From contig JAICTU010000436.1 of assembly GCA_025936205.1 (NCBI GenBank), forward strand, positions 1 to 7,832: a stretch of DNA of 7,832 bases, read 5' to 3'. Of the stretch, positions 1 to 5,881 are shown one piece after another (within the stretch, counting starts at the first letter, position 1; each line of letters begins with the position of its first letter). The DNA is from Polyangiaceae bacterium (GTDB taxonomy: Bacteria > Myxococcota > Polyangia > Polyangiales > Polyangiaceae). A model generated the notes under the pieces. That model was not told the DNA's origin and did not search any database. It saw only the letters and a list, made by a program, of their open reading frames with translations. Both the position numbers and the translations under genes were made by a program.

Positions 1-1171
1 GAGGTCCGGACAGGAGGTTCAGCTCCAGATTCTGCCGCAGGCGCGAGAGTGCGCGCTTGGACAGATCGACGCTCACCGTGGCGGAGGCTCCGCCGGACGC
101 CGCTGCCACGCTGAAGGCGCCGGTGTAGCAAAAGAGATTCAGCAGGCTGCGCCCGGAAGCGCCCTCGCGCACGCGCTGCCAGCTCTCGCGCTGATCGAGG
201 AACAGACCCGTCGCCAGACCATCAGCGAGCTGCACCGTGAACTGCAGCTCTCCCTGGCGCACGCACAGACTCTCCGGAGCCGCCATACCGCGCAAAGGCA
301 CGGCGGGCGCCAGCTCCGCCGCGTCTTGCTTGCGCAGATCTGCGCGCAGCCGCCGCTTGACGTACACGCCGCGCGCGCCGTGGTCCATCAGACACTCGGC
401 GAGCCGTTCGCGCTCCGCCCAGGCCTCCTCCGTCGAGAGATCGAGCAGGGCATGCTCCGCGTAGCGCTCGACCGTGACACCCGCGATTTCGCCGCCCTCC
501 TCTCCGCACAGGCGGTAGGCCTGATGGCGCGGCCACAGCTCGGCGCGCACCAGGGCGCCCTCGGTCAGCGCGCGGGAGAGCTCGCTCGGCGGGAGCTGCG
601 GCGCTCCGCGCAGCCAGCTCTCGAACTCGCTCGGCAGGGGCGCCCTGGCATCGAGCCCACCAGCCTCGAAGCGAGCGGCGTGCAACAGCAGGCGCGTGGC
701 GGCGCTCGCAGCGACATCGCCCACCACAGGCTGGCCCGCCGCAGAGAAGCTCCGCAGCACCTGCTCGGCCGAGAGCGCCGTGCGCACCGTTACCAGACCG
801 CGCCCCTGCTGGCGCGCCGAGACCTCGTACTCGAGCGGAGCGAGCCCGGGCTCGCTCGCAGGCAGCTGCCCCCGCGAGGCCAGGCGCAGCTCGTCGATGC
901 CGAGCACATAGCTGCGCACCCCCGCAAGGCCCGCCTGGGGCGGCTCGGCCTCGGCAACCAGCGCGGTCACCCCGGAGGCCCGCTGGGGCAGCTCCTCGAG
1001 CACTCGAAAGCGCCCGAGCCCGTGCTGGGCCACGCGCGCACAGAGCTCTAGACCGCCTCCGACGGAGGCGCCACACGCGACCCCGCCCGGCTTGTCCACA
1101 AACAGGAACGCACCCTGCCGTTGGAGGGTGCGTTCACTCGACCAGGGATGCGCGAGACCTTCGAAGGCCAC
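1..1171 (-). CDS. RlmI-like rRNA methyltransferase with a degenerate RluA-type pseudouridine synthase N-terminal domain (3' end beyond the window)
   Basis: The frame is open for 390 codons from a GTG at 1171 to the window edge. The C-terminal part is a class I SAM-dependent methyltransferase of the RlmI (23S rRNA m5C1962) type: TGLFLDQR at residues 321-328, SAM motif I LLNLFCYTGAF at 343-353 and the acidic residue D369 in VSVDLS. Residues about 15-180 follow the RluA pseudouridine synthase layout: FLFVDKPGGV (22-31), LPQRASGV (61-68) where active enzymes have RLDxxTSGV, then GQPVVGD (ending at D152), RLLLHAARF around H164 and a PLPSEFESWL ending. The catalytic Asp is Pro62 and GRTHQIR has become LSAEQVL, so pseudouridylation is unlikely; the domain may serve to bind rRNA (inference). 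The GTG start, preceded by GGGTGA, is chosen because residues 14-21 still fit the family; no ATG is available in this part of the frame. It lies 35 bases after rplC and is probably cotranscribed with it. The target nucleotide cannot be read from the sequence. Confidence 0.85.
   Translation of the reverse strand, partial: MAFEGLAHPWSSERTLQRQGAFLFVDKPGGVACGASVGGGLELCARVAQHGLGRFRVLEELPQRASGVTALVAEAEPPQAGLAGVRSYVLGIDELRLASRGQLPASEPGLAPLEYEVSARQQGRGLVTVRTALSAEQVLRSFSAAGQPVVGDVAASAATRLLLHAARFEAGGLDARAPLPSEFESWLRGAPQLPPSELSRALTEGALVRAELWPRHQAYRLCGEEGGEIAGVTVERYAEHALLDLSTEEAWAERERLAECLMDHGARGVYVKRRLRADLRKQDAAELAPAVPLRGMAAPESLCVRQGELQFTVQLADGLATGLFLDQRESWQRVREGASGRSLLNLFCYTGAFSVAAASGGASATVSVDLSKRALSRLRQNLELNLLSGP
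1106..1135. repeat. Perfect 11-base inverted repeat at the rplC/methyltransferase junction
   Basis: The arms GAACGCACCCT (1106-1116) and AGGGTGCGTTC (1125-1135) are perfectly complementary around an 8-base loop. On the leftward transcript it lies about 70 bases after the rplC stop and is followed by CTGTTTGTGG, a poor T-tract, so at best it is a weak terminator or attenuator. With the GTG at 1171 as start it falls inside codons 13-22 of the methyltransferase gene. If translation instead began at the GTG at 1099, it would sit in the leader, but the family alignment argues against that. Confidence 0.5.
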
Positions 1172-1206
1172 GCCGGCTCACCCGGCAACAGCACAGCTGC
1201 TGCGGT

Positions 1207-1878
1207 TCACTTCGCGGGAGCGACGCGGCCGCCGCGGCGCTTGATCGCACCGCGCAGCTCGACGACGGTGCCCTTGGACCCCGGCACGCCGCCGTACACC
1301 AGCACCAGGTGCTGATCCGGGATCACCTTCGCGACCTTCTGGTTCAGCACGCTCACGCGCACGTTGCCCATCTGGCCACCCATGCGCATGCCGAGCTTGG
1401 TACGACCCGGCGTCATGTTGGTACCGATGGAGCCACCGTGGCGGCGATACTCGTGCGTACCGTGCGTCTGCACGGCGCCAGCGAACTTGTGGCGGCGCAC
1501 CACGCCCTGAAAACCGCGACCGCGCGACAGTCCGGCGACATCCAGGAACTGCCCGGCCTCGAACAGCTGATCGAGCGCCAGGACGGAGCCAACCTCGATG
1601 TTCGCCGCGTACTCGGCGGTGCAACGGAACTCGCGCTGCACGCGCGTGGGCTTGATGTTCTTGGCCTTGAAGGCACCGAGCACGGGCTTGGTGAGGTGCT
1701 TCTCCTTGACGTCGTCGATGCCGAGGATCAGGGCATCGTAACCATCCTTGTCAGCGGTGCGCTTGCCCACCACCGTGGCGCGCGCTTCGATCACCGTGAC
1801 AGAGGAGACCGTCCCGTCCTCCGCAATCAGCTGCGTCATGCCTAGCTTGCGGCCCAATACGCCGGGATACTGGTTCAT
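1207..1878 (-). CDS. rplC: 50S ribosomal protein L3
   Basis: This encodes L3, a primary 23S rRNA-binding protein that starts 50S assembly and reaches the peptidyl transferase centre with its extended loop. The 223-residue product, slightly longer than the roughly 210 of E. coli, has the N-terminal signature GVLGRKLGMTQ (6-16), DGYDALILG (45-53), PTRVQREFR (77-85) and the L3 family signature SRGRGFQGVVRRHKF (118-132). The central loop reads GGSIGTNMTPGR (148-159) then GMRMGGQMG (163-171), which departs from the usual KGKxMAG pattern. M155 sits where E. coli has Gln150, the residue methylated by PrmB. The ATG at 1878 is chosen over a longer upstream frame because it has GGAG 8 bases ahead and matches the family N-terminus. 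It is not flanked by rpsJ or rplD, as it would be in an S10 operon; rplS lies upstream on the opposite strand and an rRNA methyltransferase gene downstream. Confidence 0.97.
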   Translation of the reverse strand: MNQYPGVLGRKLGMTQLIAEDGTVSSVTVIEARATVVGKRTADKDGYDALILGIDDVKEKHLTKPVLGAFKAKNIKPTRVQREFRCTAEYAANIEVGSVLALDQLFEAGQFLDVAGLSRGRGFQGVVRRHKFAGAVQTHGTHEYRRHGGSIGTNMTPGRTKLGMRMGGQMGNVRVSVLNQKVAKVIPDQHLVLVYGGVPGSKGTVVELRGAIKRRGGRVAPAK

Positions 1879-1897
1879 TTCGTGCGCTCCACGCTCT

Positions 1898-1928
1898 GTC
1901 TGGATATGATCCGTCTGAATATGATTCC
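1898..1928. repeat. Two tandem copies of a GTCTGRATATGATYC element in the rplC leader/promoter region
   Basis: GTCTGGATATGATCC (1898-1912) is followed immediately by GTCTGAATATGATTCC (1913-1928). The two units differ by one substitution and one extra T. They lie 20-50 bases upstream of the rplC start and overlap its likely -10 region, so they could be protein-binding half-sites or a small local duplication. No regulator can be named. Confidence 0.6.
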
Positions 1929-1945
1929 CGTCAGACGTCTGACAG
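1918..1945 (-). promoter_or_regulatory. Possible sigma70-type promoter for rplC
   Basis: On the leftward strand CTGTCA (1945-1940) and CATATT (1923-1918) are separated by 16 bases. That fits a -35/-10 pair placing the transcript start near 1911 and giving a leader of about 30 bases to the rplC ATG. The matches are imperfect, but this AT-richer patch is the best candidate between the divergent genes. Confidence 0.35.
1930..1943. promoter_or_regulatory. 14-base perfect palindrome, possible operator
   Basis: GTCAGACGTCTGAC is its own reverse complement. It lies between and overlapping the -35 and spacer of the candidate rplC promoter. Its left part (TCAGACG, 1931-1937) can also pair with CGTCTGA at 1912-1918 to form a 7-base stem. 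It could be an operator or part of a leader hairpin, depending on where transcription starts; the binding factor is unknown. Confidence 0.4.
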
Positions 1946-2094
1946 GGGGCGCGTCCTCTATCGCTCCGCCTGGGGATCGTCAAGGCTTTCTACCGGGGAG
2001 GCCGTTCAGCGGTGGCGATCGAACTGGCAGCGTCTTCGCATGGCCACACGGCCGAATCGCTATTTCCCGTCTGTGAATTCTTCGCCGGAATGCG

Positions 2095-2122
2095 TTGACG
2101 GGCGGCTTTGCGCCTGCATAAT
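2095..2122 (+). promoter_or_regulatory. Sigma70-type promoter for rplS
   Basis: TTGACG (2095-2100) and CATAAT (2117-2122) are separated by 16 bases, close to the housekeeping consensus and the best promoter match in the window. Transcription would start near 2129, leaving a leader of about 80 bases before the rplS ATG. Confidence 0.7.
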
Positions 2123-2135
2123 GCACCGCCCGCTG

Positions 2136-2166
2136 GCTCGGGACGAGCGGCCGCCGATCAGCGGCC
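2136..2166 (+). promoter_or_regulatory. Two abutting hairpins in the rplS 5' leader
   Basis: GCTCG/CGAGC (2136-2140 with 2144-2148, loop GGA) is followed directly by GGCCGC/GCGGCC (2149-2154 with 2161-2166, loop CGATCA). Both fall in the leader downstream of the predicted promoter. L19 leaders with autoregulatory structure are known in some other bacterial groups, but I do not recognise this one as a member, and short GC-rich hairpins arise easily in such DNA. Confidence 0.3.
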
Positions 2167-2209
2167 CCCTGCGGCAAGCGAAGAGCACGAACCGTCCGGA
2201 AAAAACGTC

Positions 2210-2566
2210 ATGATTACGACCAGTAAAATCGCCCAGCTCGAAGCTGTCAACCTGCGCCAGGACCTTCCGGACTTTCGCGTCGGGGACACCGTGGCGGTTC
2301 ACTACCGCATCGTCGAGGGCGACAAGCTCCGCGTCCAGGTGTTCAAGGGCATCGTGCTCAAGCGTCACCGCGCCGGTGCCCGCAGCACCGTGACCGTGCG
2401 CAAGACCAGCTTCGGCGTGGGCGTGGAGCGCACGTTCATGCTGCATACCCCCCGCCTCGACAAGATCGAGTTGGTTTCTCGCGGCGTCGTGCGCCGGGCC
2501 CGCCTGTTCTACTTGCGCGACCTGCGCGGCAAGGCCTCGCGCGTTCGCGACCAGCGCGACCGCTGA
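2210..2566 (+). CDS. rplS: 50S ribosomal protein L19
   Basis: This encodes L19, a protein at the 30S-50S interface that contributes to an intersubunit bridge. The 118-residue product is of normal family length and has the expected blocks: [20 protein letters not shown] (about 20-39), [14 protein letters not shown] (about 43-56), [15 protein letters not shown] (about 62-76), and the family signature [13 protein letters not shown] in the C-terminal quarter. The ATG at 2210 is preceded by a weak, A-rich ribosome site (GGAAAAAA); the frame is open further upstream, but those codons show no L19 similarity and lie partly in the promoter. In many bacteria rplS ends an rpsP-rimM-trmD-rplS operon. Here it stands alone with its own promoter and terminator, divergent from rplC. 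Confidence 0.97.
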   Translation: MITTSKIAQLEAVNLRQDLPDFRVGDTVAVHYRIVEGDKLRVQVFKGIVLKRHRAGARSTVTVRKTSFGVGVERTFMLHTPRLDKIELVSRGVVRRARLFYLRDLRGKASRVRDQRDR

Positions 2567-2610
2567 TCGAGTTGTCGGCCCGGGCGCGTTCCGGGATTGA
2601 TATCAGGAGA

Positions 2611-2649
2611 CGTTCTGCGCGCGCAGCTTTGCGCGCGCAGAGCGTTTTG
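2611..2649 (+). terminator. Intrinsic terminator of rplS
   Basis: A perfect 12-base stem (TCTGCGCGCGCA at 2614-2625 with TGCGCGCGCAGA at 2630-2641, loop GCTT) extends to about 15 pairs through CGT/GCG with one G-U pair. It is followed by TTTT, then a second TTTT in CTTTTGTGG. It lies 45 bases after the rplS stop in the right orientation. Confidence 0.88.
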
Positions 2650-2718
2650 TGGCTTTTGTGGACGGATCAGGCGCCGTTCCACGTCCCATCGAAGCCTCGG
2701 GAGCTCCGATGAGAGTCT

Positions 2719-2738
2719 CAGGCTTCCATGAAAACCTG
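2719..2738. repeat. Imperfect palindrome, copy 1 of a CTTCCATGAAA-type element
   Basis: CAGGCTTCCATGAAAACCTG pairs at 8 of 10 positions around its centre at 2728.5. Its core (2720-2737) matches the core of the palindrome at 2780-2803 at 16 of 18 bases. It is a degenerate copy of the same site. Confidence 0.65.
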
Positions 2739-2779
2739 GCTGGCCTCCACCGCGCGGGGGGCCCTTCTGGCATCTCGAT

Positions 2780-2803
2780 CTGAGGTTTCCATGGAAACCT
2801 CAG
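2780..2803. repeat. Perfect 24-base palindrome, copy 2 of the same element
   Basis: The half-site CTGAGGTTTCCA is followed by its exact reverse complement TGGAAACCTCAG, centred at 2791.5 and exactly 63 bases from the centre of copy 1. With no loop and no T-tract it does not look like a terminator. A dimeric protein-binding site or a dispersed palindromic repeat family fits better. Confidence 0.8.
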
Positions 2804-3067
2804 TCCCGTCTGCGTACGAGGGTGGGCCGGGCCTCCACCCCTGCAGCCCTGCGCGGCACCTCGGGGCGCTGACGTCCGGAGCCCCGGGGACACAGCGGGC
2901 ACTCCTGGAGCCGCTCGCGGGGTCCGAGTTCCGAGCCCTTTTTTCGATATCCGAAAGCAGCATGCGGAAGGGCCGTGGGGCGCGCTGGATCCTGGCAGCG
3001 CGCAGCGGGTCGCGGTTATGCTGATGGGCGATCCACCGTACAGCAGAAAGCCCGGGCGGGTTGCTTA

Positions 3068-3706
3068 ATGATGCGTGACTGCCACCAGTGCGGCGAGCCC
3101 AACCAGCCGAGCGCGCGTTTCTGCGTCGTGTGCGGCGCGCCGATGGTGGCTCCGATCGCGGCCCCGCCCGTCGCGGGTCTACCTGCGCCCCCGGTGGTGC
3201 CGGGTGGCCCCGCCTTGCCTCCGCCACCGGTCGCCGGCGGCCCCATGATCGTCGGCGCTGCGCGGCCCGCTCATCCGCGTCCGCCCTCGGGCAGCCATGA
3301 TCCGGTCGGCGGCCGTTCCCTGGAGCTCGCACTCGATGGCCCACGCGTGCTGGTCGGGTTCCTGGTGAGCTTCGACAACGTGGAGCTCGGTCAGTACTGG
3401 CCCATCCATCAGGGCCGCAACGTGGTGGGTCGGCAGGGCGCGGCGAGCGGCGTGCAGATCGAGATCGCGCACCCGACGACCTCGTCGTTGCACGCGGTGT
3501 TGCTCGCCGGCGCGCGCCCCGGTCGCGTCGTGGTCGAGGTCCACAACAGCACCAACGGTACGTTCGTGAACGAAAATGCGCTCGCCCCGGGGCAGCGCTG
3601 GGAGCTGCGCGACGGCGACCGCGTGCGCTTCGGTCTGTTCAACACGATCATCAAGGTGATCGAATCCAACTATGCGCTTCCCGGCGTGCCCGCGGCAGCC
3701 GGCTAA
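3068..3706 (+). CDS. Zinc-ribbon, proline-rich linker and FHA domain protein
   Basis: The 212-residue product is predicted to be soluble and cytoplasmic. It begins with a zinc ribbon of the form C-x2-C-x10-C-x2-C (Cys5, Cys8, Cys19, Cys22), followed by a Pro/Ala/Gly-rich, probably disordered linker to about residue 95. An FHA domain fills about 97-198, with the phosphopeptide-binding landmarks GR at 111-112, TSSLH at 128-132 and NSTNGTFVN at 150-158. FHA domains bind phosphothreonine peptides, so this is likely a reader or adaptor downstream of a Ser/Thr kinase, but the partner is unknown. The start is the ATG at 3068 or the ATG directly after it; both have only a weak G-rich ribosome site, and the upstream extension lacks any domain. 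It is 23 bases from the next gene, which also ends in an FHA domain, so the two probably form an operon. Confidence 0.88.
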   Translation: MMRDCHQCGEPNQPSARFCVVCGAPMVAPIAAPPVAGLPAPPVVPGGPALPPPPVAGGPMIVGAARPAHPRPPSGSHDPVGGRSLELALDGPRVLVGFLVSFDNVELGQYWPIHQGRNVVGRQGAASGVQIEIAHPTTSSLHAVLLAGARPGRVVVEVHNSTNGTFVNENALAPGQRWELRDGDRVRFGLFNTIIKVIESNYALPGVPAAAG

Positions 3707-3729
3707 CTTTCAGACGGCAGGATGATGTG

Positions 3730-5784
3730 ATGGTTTCATTGGCAGTGAGCCGTTCTTCGGGGCATTCGGTGATGCGCGCGGCGCTGGTCGCGGCGCTGGT
3801 CGTGCTCGCTTCGCTGCTGGCTTCGCTGCCAGCACAGGCGGCGCCGGAGGCCAAGCTGCTGCGCGTGGACCCACGCGCGAGCCTGGACAGCGGCCATCCG
3901 ATCGTCACTACCGTGATCGAGATCTCGCAGAGCAAGCGCATCAGCGACGCGATCGAGGACTGCGCGCGGCTCAGCGGCGACGCGCAGCTCGGCTGCATGA
4001 GCGAGGCGCTGGAGAAGCCCAACGCGCTCTACACGTCGTTCCCCTTCCCCGCCAAGAACGCCATCTTCGCGGTCAGCGTGGACGATATGGATCGGCCCGC
4101 CAAGTACATCAGCAGCGCCAAGTGGGGAGAGAGCGGGCGCGAGCCCGGCGTCGGCACCGCCTGGCTGGTGCTGATCGACGCCGACTCGCGCATGGGCGCG
4201 TCGTTTCAGGACGCGCGCGCGCTGGCCAGCCGCTTCGTGGCGGCGATGGCCCCGAACGACATCGTCAATCTGATGTTCTTCAACGACCGGCAGGTCGTGC
4301 GCGACTCGCAGTGGCTGTCGCAGTCTCAGCAGGCGCAAGCGCAGAAGCTGATCGACTCGATGAAGGACCCGTATCCGAGCCAGGGTCGCAACCGTTCGCT
4401 GCTCACCATCATCAAGACGGCGGCCACGGATGCCTTCAAGGCGCTCGGCAACGTCGGCGGCACGGTGAAGGTGCCGATGCATCAGGCGATGGTCGTGCTG
4501 TCGAGCGGCTTCGGCGGCACGGATCCGTCCACCAGCGGCCCGGGCGCGCTGGAGCTGGCCAAGTACATGAGCACGGGGCGCTTCCCGCCGGAGAACACGG
4601 CGCTGCCCAAGACGCCCGTGCCCGTGATCAGCATCTACTTCCCGTACTCGACCTACGACGAGTTCCGCAGCAACTCGCTCGACTTCATGCAGAACCTCGC
4701 CAACCCCGACATCGGCGGGTTCTTCAGCGTGATGCGCAAGGGCGAATCGGGCCGCTCGAACGCGATCGTGAACGCGGTGCGCAGCCGCTTCGCCACGATG
4801 CACGTGGTCAAGTGGAAGATGAGCTGCATCGCCCCCAAGATCACGCAGTCGTTCAAGCTGGTCTTCAACAACGTCAATCCCCCGATCCTGGGCGACACCA
4901 CGTTCGACGACGTGCCGATCGGTATCGACCCGTCAACCTGGCCGCTGGACGTCGATGTCGATCAGACCAAGGCGCAGATCGGCGACGGCCTGTATCCGGG
5001 CGGGCGCTTCAAGGTGTTCGGCGACTTCTGCTGGGGCGGCGACAAGAGCCGCGCCGAGGTCTACTTTCTGCCCGCCGGCAGCAGTCCGCCCGCGGATCTG
5101 AAGACGGCCGATCTGGAGTCGGCGCGGCGCGCGCAGAAGCAGCTGATCGCGCAGGGCATGCGCGGCACGGCCGTCGAAGCCGCGGACGCGTTCGTGGAGT
5201 TCGAGGCGCCCAGCTCCGACAAGCTGATCCAGGGCTCGGGCCCGCGCGCCGTGGCCCGCCTGATCGTGGTCGACAACAAGGCGGCGCGCACCAGCGGGGT
5301 CACCGCCGACACGATCCTGGAGCTGAAAGCCACGACGGCGCCGTTCCCGCTGGTGTGGGCGCTGGGCGGCTTGTTCGCGCTGACCGTGATCGCGCTGCTG
5401 GTGGTGGTGTTGCTGAAGGGCGGCAACCGCAAGGGCGCAGCGCGCCCCGCGCCGCAACAGCGCGCACCGGCCCCGGCGCCGCGACGCAGCGCATCGCAGG
5501 CCACGCTGCAGGGCTCCGCCGGCGTGTTCACCGTGGCCGCCGGGAGCGAGGTGCGCGCCGGGCGCGATGATAGCAAGTGCGTGGTGCTGCTCACGGACCC
5601 GGGCGTCTCGGGCGTGCACGCGAGCTTGAAGATCGAGGGCGGCCAGCTCTGGATCCGCGACGAGCGCAGCAACAACGGCACCTTCGTCGATGAGACACGC
5701 CTGCCCCCCGGCACCTGGACGCCGCTCGACGCGGGCAGTCAGCTGCGCTTTGGGCCGGTGCACTTCAGCATCCGGCTGGACTGA
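3730..5784 (+). CDS. Exported single-pass membrane protein: degenerate VWA-like periplasmic domain and cytoplasmic FHA domain
   Basis: The 684-residue product starts with a signal sequence (hydrophobic stretch from about residue 16, likely cleaved after AQA at 35-37). A large extracytoplasmic region of about 500 residues contains a von Willebrand A-like fold: AWLVLIDADSRMG near 144-156 and MVVLSSGFGG at 254-263. The metal site is damaged, with DADSR (150-154) for DxSxS and no Asp in the SSGFGG strand. A membrane helix spans 539-562 and is followed by KGGNRK and an Ala/Pro/Arg linker. The C-terminal FHA domain (about 599-683) has GR at 611-612, SGVH at 627-630 and SNNGT at 647-651. This puts a phosphothreonine-binding module in the cytoplasm, joined to a periplasmic sensing or adhesive domain. 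The ATG at 3730 is preferred (AGGA 7 bases ahead) over GTG 3727; the ATG at 3772 would also give a normal signal peptide. Pairs of Cys in the periplasmic part could form disulfides. Its ligand and role are unknown. Confidence 0.86.
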   Translation: MVSLAVSRSSGHSVMRAALVAALVVLASLLASLPAQAAPEAKLLRVDPRASLDSGHPIVTTVIEISQSKRISDAIEDCARLSGDAQLGCMSEALEKPNALYTSFPFPAKNAIFAVSVDDMDRPAKYISSAKWGESGREPGVGTAWLVLIDADSRMGASFQDARALASRFVAAMAPNDIVNLMFFNDRQVVRDSQWLSQSQQAQAQKLIDSMKDPYPSQGRNRSLLTIIKTAATDAFKALGNVGGTVKVPMHQAMVVLSSGFGGTDPSTSGPGALELAKYMSTGRFPPENTALPKTPVPVISIYFPYSTYDEFRSNSLDFMQNLANPDIGGFFSVMRKGESGRSNAIVNAVRSRFATMHVVKWKMSCIAPKITQSFKLVFNNVNPPILGDTTFDDVPIGIDPSTWPLDVDVDQTKAQIGDGLYPGGRFKVFGDFCWGGDKSRAEVYFLPAGSSPPADLKTADLESARRAQKQLIAQGMRGTAVEAADAFVEFEAPSSDKLIQGSGPRAVARLIVVDNKAARTSGVTADTILELKATTAPFPLVWALGGLFALTVIALLVVVLLKGGNRKGAARPAPQQRAPAPAPRRSASQATLQGSAGVFTVAAGSEVRAGRDDSKCVVLLTDPGVSGVHASLKIEGGQLWIRDERSNNGTFVDETRLPPGTWTPLDAGSQLRFGPVHFSIRLD

Positions 5785-5800
5785 CTGACCGGCGACAGCC

Positions 5801-5842
5801 CGGGATATTGCCGCCCCGGCTGCTCGAGCGGGGGCAATCCCG
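5801..5842 (+). terminator. Long imperfect hairpin after the FHA gene pair, possible terminator or attenuator
   Basis: CGGGAT (5801-5806) pairs with ATCCCG (5837-5842). After a 2-base bulge TGCC pairs with GGCA and a further CCC with GGG, enclosing a loop with GGCTGCTCGAGC. It lies 16 bases after the stop of the FHA gene and about 40 bases before the next start. There is no T-run after it, so factor-independent termination is doubtful; it could protect the upstream mRNA end or partly separate the two genes. Confidence 0.35.
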
Positions 5843-5881
5843 CTAAAGTAGACCAGTTTTGCGGTCGTTCGATCGGAGTAG

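Larger units (their letters stand above)
2650..3067. other. Gene-free interval of about 420 bases with palindromic repeats
   Basis: No open frame here has a recognisable protein, a good ribosome site or the codon pattern of the neighbours. The longest frames are low-complexity and cross the terminator or the flanking gene. The interval holds two related palindromes (listed separately), a duplicated TCCGAG followed by a run of six T at about 2939-2944, and a small inverted repeat TTTCG-ATATC-CGAAA at about 2942-2956. The promoter of the downstream FHA genes presumably lies in its right part, but I see no convincing -35/-10 pair. Confidence 0.55.

Noticed and set aside
222..1076. A 284-codon leftward open frame and a 241-codon rightward one (326-1051)
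   Set aside because: Both are Ala/Arg-rich shadows of the methyltransferase frame, which has clear family motifs over the same bases.
1879..1983. N-terminal extension of rplC by 35 codons
   Set aside because: The extension has no L3 similarity and covers the repeats and candidate promoter; the ATG at 1878 has a good ribosome site.
2108..2209. N-terminal extension of rplS by 34 codons
   Set aside because: It would start inside the -35/-10 region of the rplS promoter and shows no family similarity.
2915..2945. Terminator-like GC-rich stretch followed by six T
   Set aside because: Only a short stem (GCTCG/CGAGC) with a large loop can form, and no gene on that strand ends just upstream.
2603..3344. 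Possible small genes in the interval after rplS (leftward 2603-2902 and 2718-3344, rightward 2728-3024)
   Set aside because: Low-complexity products, no ribosome sites, overlap with the terminator or the FHA gene; the repeated PheXTrpLysPro words are only the palindromes translated.
4122..5570. A 482-codon rightward open frame inside the VWA/FHA gene
   Set aside because: It is an Arg/Gly/Ala-rich frame-shadow of the membrane FHA gene, which has signal peptide, membrane helix and FHA motifs.
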